A DNA stretch of 5,528 nt. It comes from Bacteroidota bacterium. Its GTDB lineage: Bacteria; Bacteroidota; Bacteroidia; CAMBQF01. The notes under the pieces are model-generated. The model was not told the origin of the DNA and searched no databases. It saw nothing but the letters and a program-made list of their open reading frames with translations. The position numbers were made by a program, and so were the translations under genes. Shown piece after piece: positions 1-5,528 of this stretch (position 1 is its first letter; each line of letters starts with the position of its first letter). The stretch is taken from positions 1-5,528 of the forward strand of contig JAIXUZ010000004.1 of NCBI GenBank assembly GCA_027483285.1, written 5' to 3'.

Positions 1-2
1 AA

Positions 3-1511
3 AAAGCAAATGAAAAAGCGCCCAAATACCTCCTGGATTTCGTGCTCGATGCGTCCAAAACCTTAAAAGTGAAAATTGCGTTATCTACAGTAGATGCAGC
101 AGGAGCCAAACGCAACATGGAAGCAGAAATCAACCATTGGGATTTTCAAAAAGTGCGAGATCAAAACCGAAAAAGTTGGGAAAACTATTTGTCGAGAATT
201 GACATCAAAGCACCGCAAAAGCAAAAAGAAGTATTTTATACTTCCTTGTATCACTTGCTTTTGCAGCCTTCGAATATCGCAGATGTAGATGGCCGTTACC
301 GCGGCGCCGATGACGTTATCAGTACAGCGCCAAACAAAGCCTATTATTCCACGCTTTCTAATTGGGATATTTATCGCGGGGCCTTTCCGCTGCTGCAAAT
401 TGTGGCGCCAGAAAAAATTGATGGCCTTGTTCAGACCATGCTGCTGCATCATCAGGCGCAGGGGTTTTTACCCATCTGGACCGCCTGGGGCCAAGACAAC
501 TATTGCATGATCGGCAACCACGCCATCCCCATGATTTTATCGGCTTATCAGAACGGTTTCAATGGTTTTAACGCAGAGGAGGCGTTCAAGGCCATGGTTG
601 AAACCAGCACATTAAGTCATGTCAATTCGGATTGGGAAATGTACACCAAGTTTGGTTACTATCCTTTCGATCTTTTGGACAACGAATCCGTTTCGAGAAC
701 CCTCGAAAGTGGCTACGATGATTGGTGCGTTGCCGAAATGGCACGCAAACTTGGTCGAGAAGACATCGTTTTGGACTTTCAGAAAAGAGCAGCTTATTAC
801 CGAAACTTGTTTGATCCAGAAACAATGTTTTTACGTGGTAAGCATTCGAATGGACAATGGCGCACACCTTTTGACCCCTTGATGGCTACCTCTCCACTCA
901 ACAATCCTGGCGACTACACCGAGGCCAACGCTTGGCAATACTTTTGGACGCCCGCCCAACACGACGTGTCAGGTATGATGCAATTACTCGGTGGCAAAGA
1001 ACAGTTTACCCAAAAATTGAATGCGTTTTTCACGACCGAAGCACTCAACCCAAATAAGTTCCTCGGGCAAGAAGCCATGATTGGTCAGTATGCGCATGGC
1101 AATGAGCCGAGTCACCACATCATTTATTTGTATGCCTTTACCGATCAGTTCAAAACAGGCCAGAAGTATATTCATCAGGTCATTAACGATTTCCATCAAA
1201 ATACGCCCAACGGCATGATCGGCAACGACGACTGCGGTCAAATGAGCGCATGGTACATCCTTTCAAGTTTAGGATTTTATCCGGTGAATCCTGCAAATGG
1301 AACGTTTGTCATAGGAAGTCCGCAAGTGAAGAAGGCAACGCTGCACCTACCTCAAAACAAGCGTTTCGTGGTCAAGGCCCAAAATATTTCAGAAGCAAAT
1401 ATCTATCAAGAAAATCCGACCTTGAACAAGCAAGTTTTAGCCAAACCAATCATTCGCTACACGGATATCATGTCGGGCGGCGTCTTGAAATTCCACATGC
1501 AAAACCATTAA
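3..1511 (+). CDS. GH92 family alpha-mannosidase, 5'-truncated by the window edge
   Basis: C-terminal part of a glycoside hydrolase family 92 enzyme, a calcium-dependent inverting exo-alpha-mannosidase that acts on mannans or N-glycans, usually in the periplasm or at the cell surface. The frame is open from base 3 to the TAA at 1509-1511 (502 codons), whereas family members are usually about 700-770 residues. The N-terminal beta-sandwich domain is therefore mostly outside the window, and the GTG at 42 is internal. Family signatures, numbered from base 3, run in order: DVDGRYRG, SNWDIYRGAFPLL, MIGNHAIP, YDDWCVAEMA, TEANAWQYFW with the probable general acid Glu307 (921-923), HGNEPSHH (365-372), and GNDDCGQMSAWY followed by LGFYPVNP. 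The last motif carries the acidic pair Asp409/Asp410, which is thought to include the catalytic base. No key motif looks broken. Family assignment is firm; linkage specificity (alpha-1,2, 1,3 or 1,6) cannot be read here. The GH13 gene starts 22 bp after the stop. Confidence 0.93.
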   Translation, partial: KANEKAPKYLLDFVLDASKTLKVKIALSTVDAAGAKRNMEAEINHWDFQKVRDQNRKSWENYLSRIDIKAPQKQKEVFYTSLYHLLLQPSNIADVDGRYRGADDVISTAPNKAYYSTLSNWDIYRGAFPLLQIVAPEKIDGLVQTMLLHHQAQGFLPIWTAWGQDNYCMIGNHAIPMILSAYQNGFNGFNAEEAFKAMVETSTLSHVNSDWEMYTKFGYYPFDLLDNESVSRTLESGYDDWCVAEMARKLGREDIVLDFQKRAAYYRNLFDPETMFLRGKHSNGQWRTPFDPLMATSPLNNPGDYTEANAWQYFWTPAQHDVSGMMQLLGGKEQFTQKLNAFFTTEALNPNKFLGQEAMIGQYAHGNEPSHHIIYLYAFTDQFKTGQKYIHQVINDFHQNTPNGMIGNDDCGQMSAWYILSSLGFYPVNPANGTFVIGSPQVKKATLHLPQNKRFVVKAQNISEANIYQENPTLNKQVLAKPIIRYTDIMSGGVLKFHMQNH

Positions 1512-1533
1512 AACAGCAATTAAAATCATTCAT

Positions 1534-3066
1534 ATGAGTAATGCCTACTTCCTACTATTGATCCTATTTTTAGGACAACAACTTTTGGCACAAAAAGCCA
1601 CTAAAGGCGAAGTGATGTACCATGTGTGCCAACGTAGTTTCTATGACAGCAATTGCGATTCCAACGGCGATTTGAACGGTTTGCGCCAGAAACTACCTTA
1701 TTTGCAAGACCTGGGCGTGACCTCTGTTTTATTGTTTCCGCTCTATGAGGCCGACTGCTACCATAATTATTTTGCCAATGATTTCGAGAAAATTGACCCA
1801 GAATTTGGCACCATGCAAGATTACATTGAGCTCATTAAAGAGGTGCATCGCCGCGGTATGAAAATCTATTTGGATATGGAAACTCAGTACGTTACCTCCG
1901 AACATTTGTGGTGGAAAGACGCCGTGGGCAACCTCGATTCCAAATACAGCGATTACATCCTCTTCGAAGACAGCGCCCATCAGACACCTGCCACTATGGT
2001 TTTTGATCTCCGCTTGCTCAATGGCTTTGACGGAAAAGTCATTTACGCAACAACCGTGAATTTGAAGAGCCAAAAAGTCCTGGATTACAATATCGCATTG
2101 TTCTCTTATTTCCTTGACCCGAATCAGGATGGTTATTTCGAGGATGGCGTCGATGGTTTCAGGCTAGATCATGCCATGGATCATCTGGACGGAAAGCCCA
2201 CGCTTACCAATCTCTTTGCCGAATTCTGGAAACCGCTCATCGCGGCGCTTAAAGAGGTGAATCCGGAAATCAAGATTGTTGCCGAGCAAGCCAATTGGGA
2301 AGATTACGGCTTCGAATACTTCGAAAAAGCTACCGTGGACCGCATGTTTGGCTTTGGCCTTCAAAAATCTATTTTGGCCTTCGATAAGGCGCTGATTACT
2401 GAAAATGCACAAAAGATTTTATGCGAAACACCAAAAGGTAAAGAGCAGTTGATTTTCATTGAAAACCACGACATCGATCGCTTCGCATCTTTAGACTTCC
2501 CTTTAGAGAAACAAAAAACGGCTGCAGCACTCATGCTTTTGATAGGCGGCGTTCCGTCGATCTATTACGGTCAAGAAATTGGCATGAAAGGCAAAGTCTA
2601 TGCATTTGGCAACACCGACGGCAACGACATTGGCCGCCGTGAAGCATTCGAGTGGTACCAAACAGGTCAGGGCGACGGCATGTCGTATTGGTACAAAAAC
2701 TCTGGCGCCTGGTGGACTAATGCCAACTCAAAGCCCAATGATGGCATTTCTTTGGAAGAGCAAATCAAGGCCCCAACTTCACTTTATAACTTTTATAAAA
2801 ACACCATTGCCTTCAGGCAACAACACAGCGCACTCGCTACCGGAACCTACGCTAATGCTCCCAATAACAATAATCAAGTGTTGAGCTTTTACCGCCACAG
2901 CAAAAAGCAAAAAGTGCTGGTGCTGGTCAACCTGTCAGCCGAAAAACAAGTGGTGAGCGTCAATGACCCGATTAGCCGCGCCAGAAGTCTAAGTGAAGGG
3001 TGTGTGCCGTTTCAAAAAGAGGTTGTCCTAGCGCCTTATGAGTGGATGGTTTGGGAGGTGAAATAA
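1534..3066 (+). CDS. Secreted GH13 (alpha-amylase superfamily) glycosidase with atypical region I
   Basis: Complete 510-residue alpha-glucan-active enzyme of family GH13, probably hydrolytic on starch, glycogen or maltooligosaccharides. A hydrophobic signal peptide (residues 1-19, ending LLA before Gln20) predicts export; no lipobox Cys is present. Residues 36-50 hold a calcium-loop-like motif with Asp38, Asn40, Asp42 and Asp46, as in oligo-1,6-glucosidase-type members. The (beta/alpha)8 barrel carries region II GFRLDHA with nucleophile Asp212 and Arg210, region III VAEQANW with acid/base Glu251, and region IV ENHDIDR with His312 and Asp313. YYGQEIGM and RREAFEW follow, then a C-terminal beta-sandwich from about residue 420. 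Region I is odd: LDMETQYV has Gln118 and Tyr119 where the family has Asn-His. The ATG at 1534 gives the signal peptide directly, and there is no clear Shine-Dalgarno site, as is usual in Bacteroidota. With 22 bp to the GH92 gene and no terminator between them, co-transcription is likely. Exact subfamily and substrate are not assignable. Confidence 0.92.
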   Translation: MSNAYFLLLILFLGQQLLAQKATKGEVMYHVCQRSFYDSNCDSNGDLNGLRQKLPYLQDLGVTSVLLFPLYEADCYHNYFANDFEKIDPEFGTMQDYIELIKEVHRRGMKIYLDMETQYVTSEHLWWKDAVGNLDSKYSDYILFEDSAHQTPATMVFDLRLLNGFDGKVIYATTVNLKSQKVLDYNIALFSYFLDPNQDGYFEDGVDGFRLDHAMDHLDGKPTLTNLFAEFWKPLIAALKEVNPEIKIVAEQANWEDYGFEYFEKATVDRMFGFGLQKSILAFDKALITENAQKILCETPKGKEQLIFIENHDIDRFASLDFPLEKQKTAAALMLLIGGVPSIYYGQEIGMKGKVYAFGNTDGNDIGRREAFEWYQTGQGDGMSYWYKNSGAWWTNANSKPNDGISLEEQIKAPTSLYNFYKNTIAFRQQHSALATGTYANAPNNNNQVLSFYRHSKKQKVLVLVNLSAEKQVVSVNDPISRARSLSEGCVPFQKEVVLAPYEWMVWEVK

Positions 3067-3265
3067 CGCCAATGCAAGCCCCACGCGGCCAACGCTTGGC
3101 CAGCGAGAACAACAGGAGAAAACCACCCAACGGCCTCGAAAAAGGGTAAAAAGTAATTCTCAGCAGTAACGCGATGATCAGCACTATCATAAAGAGCAGT
3201 GGCAGTGCCCAATAAATAAGGGCATAATAGAGCGAAAGTCCTCTAATAAAATTGGTCCAAACCAA
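2972..3265 (-). other. Weak hydrophobic open frame, possible remnant of a small membrane protein gene
   Basis: A 97-codon frame begins with TTG at 3265 and ends at 2972. Its first half is strongly hydrophobic: an aromatic-rich stretch is followed by MIVLIIALLL and, after PFSRPLGG, by FLLLFSL, resembling one or two membrane segments. It is in frame with the minus-strand propeller gene, three codons after that gene's TAA. Several points argue against a functional gene. The start is a rare codon lying inside a predicted terminator hairpin, there is no ribosome binding site, and the last 32 codons or so run antisense through the 3' end of the GH13 gene, a 95-bp convergent overlap. It could be a decayed fragment of a membrane protein that lost both ends, or chance. 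No family was recognised. Confidence 0.2.
3084..3105. other. GC-rich hairpin 18 bp after the GH13 stop
   Basis: CGCGGCCAA (3084-3092) pairs with TTGGCC (3096-3101) plus GCG (3103-3105), with a three-base loop and one bulged A at 3102, giving a 9-bp GC-rich stem. Its place just after the GH13 stop fits a transcription end or mRNA 3' stabiliser for the glycosidase operon. No T-run follows on either strand, so a classical Rho-independent terminator is not supported. Confidence 0.4.
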
Positions 3266-3267
3266 TT
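3245..3267 (-). terminator. Probable terminator of the minus-strand propeller gene
   Basis: Read on the minus strand, AATTGGT (3267-3261) and ACCAATT (3256-3250) form a perfect 7-bp stem around a four-base loop, starting 4 bp after the TAA at 3274-3272. The stem is followed by a T-rich stretch, TTATT, which makes an AATTTTATT run with the stem end. The stem is AT-rich and short, so it may be a weak terminator. On the plus strand it is followed by GAAGTTAATTCTTT and could also help stop read-through from the GH13 gene. Confidence 0.45.
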
Positions 3268-3271
3268 GAAG

Positions 3272-4822
3272 TTAATTCTTTACAAATTTTAAACTTTGAG
3301 AATTAATTTGAACAATATAAAGACCTTGCTCTAATGAATGAATATCCAATACGTTGTCGCGATTAGTAAGGTTGAAACTTCTTAAGGCTTTCCCTGACTG
3401 ATCCAATAATATACATTTTGTATTTGGTTGACTTTCTTTTAAAGAAATAGTGAGTTGATCTGATGCGGGGTTGGGAAAAACTTTAAACTGACTTTCATTT
3501 TCAGCTAATTCATTAAAGGACGAATTGAATAAATTCAAACGAACAAAAGAGATGTTTCCTGAAGTCCAAAATGGCGCCGATGTAAGACCGACAAATAAGA
3601 TTTTTCCATCACTTTGAATACAAGAGGCACTCATGCCTTCGGTATTTCCGTTTAAATCAATATTCAATTTTCCATTATGTAAGAAATTCGTTTTCAACAT
3701 CCCAGTACTGTCAAAACACGCGAGTAGAAAATCTCCATTGCCATGAGAGTCCGCACCTAACAGCAAAATATCGCCATTAGGTAACAATTGCATGGAATTT
3801 ACACCTTCAGAAAAGCCATTATCATATAATGCAAATCCGTTATTGCCAAAACTTGAATCGATGAGTCCATTTTCGTTAAGTCTATAAAGGAAAATATCCA
3901 ATTGAGAATTCGTAGGCCCCTTTGTTCCTGCCACTAGTATTTTGTGATTTGATAGTTGTTTGACCGCAACACCATATTGGTATGCAAGCATAAAATCATG
4001 TAATGCCTTTCCATTATTGCCAAAAGTGGTATCTAAACTCCCATCTAAATTTAATCGGAGTACTGGAACCAACACAGGATTGAAAGCATGTCCGGTCATT
4101 AGAATCTTGCCATCACTTTGGATATCTATATCTCTTAGCGTGTTATGGCCACTTATTTGGTAATAAACATAACCGTTCACACCAAAAGATTGATCAAACT
4201 GGCCATCAGGTGTAATTTTGTATACAGCAACATCAAAGTCATTTTCTTGGTATGAAAAATTACCACCAACAAGGATGCTTCCGTCATTTAGTAACTTAAT
4301 TTTTTTACCATAGCTGTGTTTGTTTGCTGGCCAAAGCTCTGCGGTGTAGGCAATAAACACACCATTTACACCGAAACTATTGTCATAAGTTCCATCAGGT
4401 AATAGGCGAACTACAAATAAATCTTCTTGCCCAAATGAATGATAAACATATCCTGTAATGATTATTCTATCTTGTTCGTCAACTTGGACGTCGCCTCCTA
4501 AAGCTTCTCCAATTAATGTGTCTTCAATGATGCCATTTTGACCAAATGTTGAATCTAGCGATCCGTCGGCATTTAATCGCATTAAATAATACTGAATGTT
4601 GTTGCTCGATGTGACAGCAAGAATTTTACCGTCACTTTGCGTGGCGATTCCATAGATAGAATTTGGATTTTCAGGAGTGTCAAAAAGCGCTACACCATTG
4701 GTTCCGAATGTTAAATCGAAGTATTGAGGCGCTTGAAAAGCAATATTGATGTTCTGTTGTATTTGACTAAAAGCATGGATGTAAACAACAAAACAAAATA
4801 GAGTAGGCAAACTTTTTTTCAT
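3272..4822 (-). CDS. Secreted delta-60 repeat beta-propeller protein with T9SS type A sorting domain
   Basis: 516-residue protein, probably exported by Sec and then passed across the outer membrane by the type IX secretion system to be attached or released at the surface. Residues 1-19 form a signal peptide (MKK, hydrophobic core, ending AFS before Gln20). Residues 36-430 hold repeats alternating a QSDGKIL-like strand with RLNxDGSLDxTFGxNG; FGxNG-type motifs fall at 39, 93, 150, 213, 267, 325 and 380, spaced 54-63 residues. This is the delta-60 (DUF5122-type) repeat. Residues about 446-516 match the Por secretion tail: FKVFPNPASDQLTI, then LLDQSGKAL and LEQGLYIVQI. The protein has no recognisable catalytic motif, so a binding, adhesive or structural role is an inference. 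Start ATG (4822-4820) is the only one giving the signal peptide. Sampled GC (about 32-37%) is lower than in the glycosidase genes. The next gene on the right is divergent. Confidence 0.92.
   Translation of the reverse strand: MKKSLPTLFCFVVYIHAFSQIQQNINIAFQAPQYFDLTFGTNGVALFDTPENPNSIYGIATQSDGKILAVTSSNNIQYYLMRLNADGSLDSTFGQNGIIEDTLIGEALGGDVQVDEQDRIIITGYVYHSFGQEDLFVVRLLPDGTYDNSFGVNGVFIAYTAELWPANKHSYGKKIKLLNDGSILVGGNFSYQENDFDVAVYKITPDGQFDQSFGVNGYVYYQISGHNTLRDIDIQSDGKILMTGHAFNPVLVPVLRLNLDGSLDTTFGNNGKALHDFMLAYQYGVAVKQLSNHKILVAGTKGPTNSQLDIFLYRLNENGLIDSSFGNNGFALYDNGFSEGVNSMQLLPNGDILLLGADSHGNGDFLLACFDSTGMLKTNFLHNGKLNIDLNGNTEGMSASCIQSDGKILFVGLTSAPFWTSGNISFVRLNLFNSSFNELAENESQFKVFPNPASDQLTISLKESQPNTKCILLDQSGKALRSFNLTNRDNVLDIHSLEQGLYIVQINSQSLKFVKN
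3275..3487 (-). other. T9SS type A C-terminal sorting domain (coding segment)
   Basis: Codons 446-516 of the propeller gene encode the roughly 70-residue Ig-like sorting tail. The visible hallmarks are the PNPASD start motif (residues 450-455), a central LLDQSGKAL strand with Gly477, and the closing GLYIVQI strand (500-506) followed by a Lys-containing end (Lys512, Lys515). In this family the tail is cleaved on export through the T9SS. Its presence implies the host encodes a PorU/PorV-type machinery elsewhere. Confidence 0.88.
3533..4717 (-). repeat. Seven-module delta-60 protein repeat array
   Basis: Codons 36-430 encode seven copies each of the two half-motifs, but out of register. The array opens with a lone FGTNG half (39-43) and closes with a lone QSDGKILFVG...VRLN half (403-430), with six full units between them. 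Traces of the repetition remain in the DNA: near-identical CATCACTTTG or GTCACTTTG segments around 3607, 4111 and 4635 encode the QSDGKI strands. The modules have diverged, so this is an old expansion and not a recent tandem duplication. Confidence 0.85.
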
Positions 4823-4826
4823 GGGA

Positions 4827-4834
4827 CAAACTTA
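4827..4834 (-). promoter_or_regulatory. Candidate -7 box of the minus-strand propeller gene
   Basis: On the minus strand TAAGTTTG is an exact match to the Bacteroidota -7 form TAnnTTTG. It lies only 4 bp upstream of the ATG, so transcription would start at or beside the start codon. No TTTG box is present at the usual 19-21 bp further upstream. It could be chance in AT-rich DNA. Confidence 0.25.
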
Positions 4835-5040
4835 TTTTATTGCAAATGCTTGTAATTGATTGTCTTAAAGTTAAGAAAAGCCTTCTGAATAAATACTACT
4901 TACTGATGAAAATTAACTTGTACTTTGAAGTATACCATGGTGCAGTAAGTGTAAATATGTTGTAAAAAAAAGAACATATTTAATGAAAGATCTTGCTCGA
5001 GCGATGAAAAACTCATTAGGGGTTAGTTATATGTCAAAGT

Positions 5041-5071
5041 TTTGAAAATCAAAATAATATAAATAGTTTTG
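5041..5071 (+). promoter_or_regulatory. Bacteroidota-type promoter for the Asp-box protein gene
   Basis: TTTG at 5041-5044 and TAGTTTTG at 5064-5071 are separated by 19 bp. This fits the Bacteroidota housekeeping promoter form (TTTG about 19 bp before TAnnTTTG) exactly. Transcription would begin near 5076-5080, leaving a leader of about 60 nt before the ATG at 5140. Confidence 0.6.
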
Positions 5072-5086
5072 AATCAGCACGAAAAA

Positions 5087-5115
5087 CAAACTAGTGAAAA
5101 CTTCACTTTAGTTTG
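5087..5115 (+). promoter_or_regulatory. Leader hairpin upstream of the Asp-box protein gene
   Basis: CAAACTA (5087-5093) pairs with TAGTTTG (5109-5115), and GTGAA (5094-5098) pairs with TTCAC (5102-5106). This gives a 12-bp stem with a two-base TT bulge and an AAC loop. It lies within the predicted 5' leader, 24 bp before the start codon. It may stabilise the mRNA, modulate translation, or act as a DNA operator; the sequence does not decide which. No T-run follows, so an attenuator is less likely. Confidence 0.45.
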
Positions 5116-5139
5116 ATGACGTACTTTAACACTTAGCTT

Positions 5140-5528
5140 ATGAAAAACAATTATTCAATGCCAAGAAAAATAAGTGTATTTCTTTCAGGATTGTTGCTTA
5201 CCACTTCTCTAAATGCACAATGGCAACAGGCCGATAACGGAATTACCAATCATGTCTATACAGCCATAGGCTCAAATGGTGAGAATATTTTTGTTGGAAG
5301 CGGAAGTGTCAACTTGTATGGAAGTGCTGATAATGGCTCTACTTGGAATGCCGTTACGAATGGTATCTCCGGAATGGTCACCATGTTAGATGCATCAAAT
5401 GGGAATCTTTTTGCAGTAACCGCAAACGGAGTTTATTTGAGCAACAATAATGGCGCCACGTGGTCATTGCAAAACAACGGACTTCCGTCAAATTTTGCAG
5501 GTCAATCGATATTTGCAGATGGAGACAC
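5140..5528 (+). CDS. Secreted Asp-box (BNR-like) repeat protein, 3'-truncated by the window edge
   Basis: The first 129 codons of a gene that runs off the window. The ATG at 5140 starts MKNNYSMPRKIS, followed by a hydrophobic core and LNA before Gln27, a clear signal peptide. A second in-frame ATG at 5158 (MPRKIS) would also give one and cannot be excluded. The mature part opens with W28 and contains two Asp-box motifs, SADNGSTW (62-69) and SNNNGATW (101-108), the second with Asn in place of Asp. Spacing of 39 residues and strands such as NIFVGSGS and NLFAVTANGVYLS fit a beta-propeller of the sialidase/Ycf48-like fold. Such repeats occur in many Bacteroidota surface proteins ending in a T9SS tail, so enzymatic sialidase activity should not be assumed. 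The gene is divergent from the delta-60 propeller gene and has its own promoter. Confidence 0.85.
   Translation, partial: MKNNYSMPRKISVFLSGLLLTTSLNAQWQQADNGITNHVYTAIGSNGENIFVGSGSVNLYGSADNGSTWNAVTNGISGMVTMLDASNGNLFAVTANGVYLSNNNGATWSLQNNGLPSNFAGQSIFADGD

Larger units (their letters stand above)
4823..5139. other. Divergent intergenic spacer (317 bp) with inverted repeats
   Basis: AT-rich spacer between two divergent secreted-protein genes. No open frame with a recognisable product and no RNA gene was seen. It contains a good plus-strand promoter (5041-5071), a hairpin in the following leader (5087-5115), and two nested inverted-repeat zones. In the first, ACTTACTG (4898-4905) faces CAGTAAGT (4943-4950), and TACTT-TG-AAGTA (4921-4932) lies inside. 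In the second, TAATGA (4981-4986) faces TCATTA (5013-5018) around the palindrome GCTCGAGC (4995-5002). Shared control of both genes is an inference. Confidence 0.6.

Noticed and set aside
42..44. GTG as the start codon of the mannosidase
   Set aside because: The frame continues open upstream to the window edge, and the protein would lack the N-terminal GH92 domain, so this is an internal codon.
10..66. ATG at 10 followed by AAA AAG, looking like the start of a signal peptide
   Set aside because: It is out of frame with the GH92 coding frame and meets a stop after about 18 codons; the GH92 frame is open from base 3.
81..452. 123-codon open frame antisense to the GH92 gene
   Set aside because: It lies fully inside a conserved GH92 coding region, shows no recognisable domain, and is a codon-bias shadow.
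984..1241. 85-codon antisense open frame opposite the GH92 catalytic motifs
   Set aside because: The opposite strand encodes the conserved NEPSHH and GNDDCGQ motifs; the antisense frame has no independent support.
1729..2073. 114-codon antisense open frame inside the GH13 gene
   Set aside because: It overlaps the conserved barrel strands of GH13 entirely and has no family features or start signal.
3060..3290. Insertion sequence or integrase-type attachment site at the composition break
   Set aside because: No transposase fragment, terminal inverted repeat pair, target duplication or tRNA end was found; the short inverted repeat at 3250-3267 is better explained as a terminator.
3533..4717. 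Regularly spaced short DNA repeats, as in a CRISPR array
   Set aside because: The repeats are imperfect, spaced 54-63 codons apart, and keep one reading frame encoding delta-60 protein modules.
5140..5528. Calling the Asp-box protein a sialidase
   Set aside because: Asp-boxes are structural and occur in many non-sialidase propellers; no FRIP motif or catalytic Arg triad is visible in the available part.

Overview
The window looks like a piece of a Bacteroidota chromosome (Saprospiraceae/Flavobacteriales-like). The evidence is a C-terminal type IX secretion (T9SS) sorting domain, A-rich translation starts without clear Shine-Dalgarno sites, a promoter matching the Bacteroidota form TTTG-N19-TAnnTTTG, and clustered secreted glycoside hydrolases. 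No RNA genes, mobile elements or CRISPR arrays were seen.

Left part (1-3066, + strand): two glycosidase genes 22 bp apart, probably one operon whose promoter lies upstream of the window. The first is the C-terminal two thirds of a GH92 exo-alpha-mannosidase, cut by the window edge. The second is a complete, exported GH13 (alpha-amylase superfamily) enzyme. It keeps the Asp/Glu/Asp catalytic triad but has an altered conserved region I. Together they suggest breakdown of alpha-linked glycans, with mannose and glucose residues as likely targets.

Middle (3067-3274): a convergent junction of about 200 bp. It holds two hairpins, one of them a plausible terminator for the minus-strand gene, and a weak hydrophobic minus-strand reading frame. 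Base composition changes sharply here, from roughly 45-50% GC on the left to about 35% GC in the next gene.

Right part (3275-5528): two divergent genes for secreted repeat proteins, separated by 317 bp. The minus-strand gene encodes a signal peptide, seven delta-60-type repeats that probably close into a seven-bladed beta-propeller, and a T9SS type A sorting domain. The plus-strand gene, cut by the window end, begins with a signal peptide and Asp-box (BNR-like) repeats. The spacer holds a good promoter for the plus-strand gene, a strong hairpin in its predicted 5' leader, and several nested inverted repeats that could be operators. None of this amounts to a clearly new system. The points most worth a second look are the non-canonical GH13 active site, the composition break, and the structured divergent spacer.
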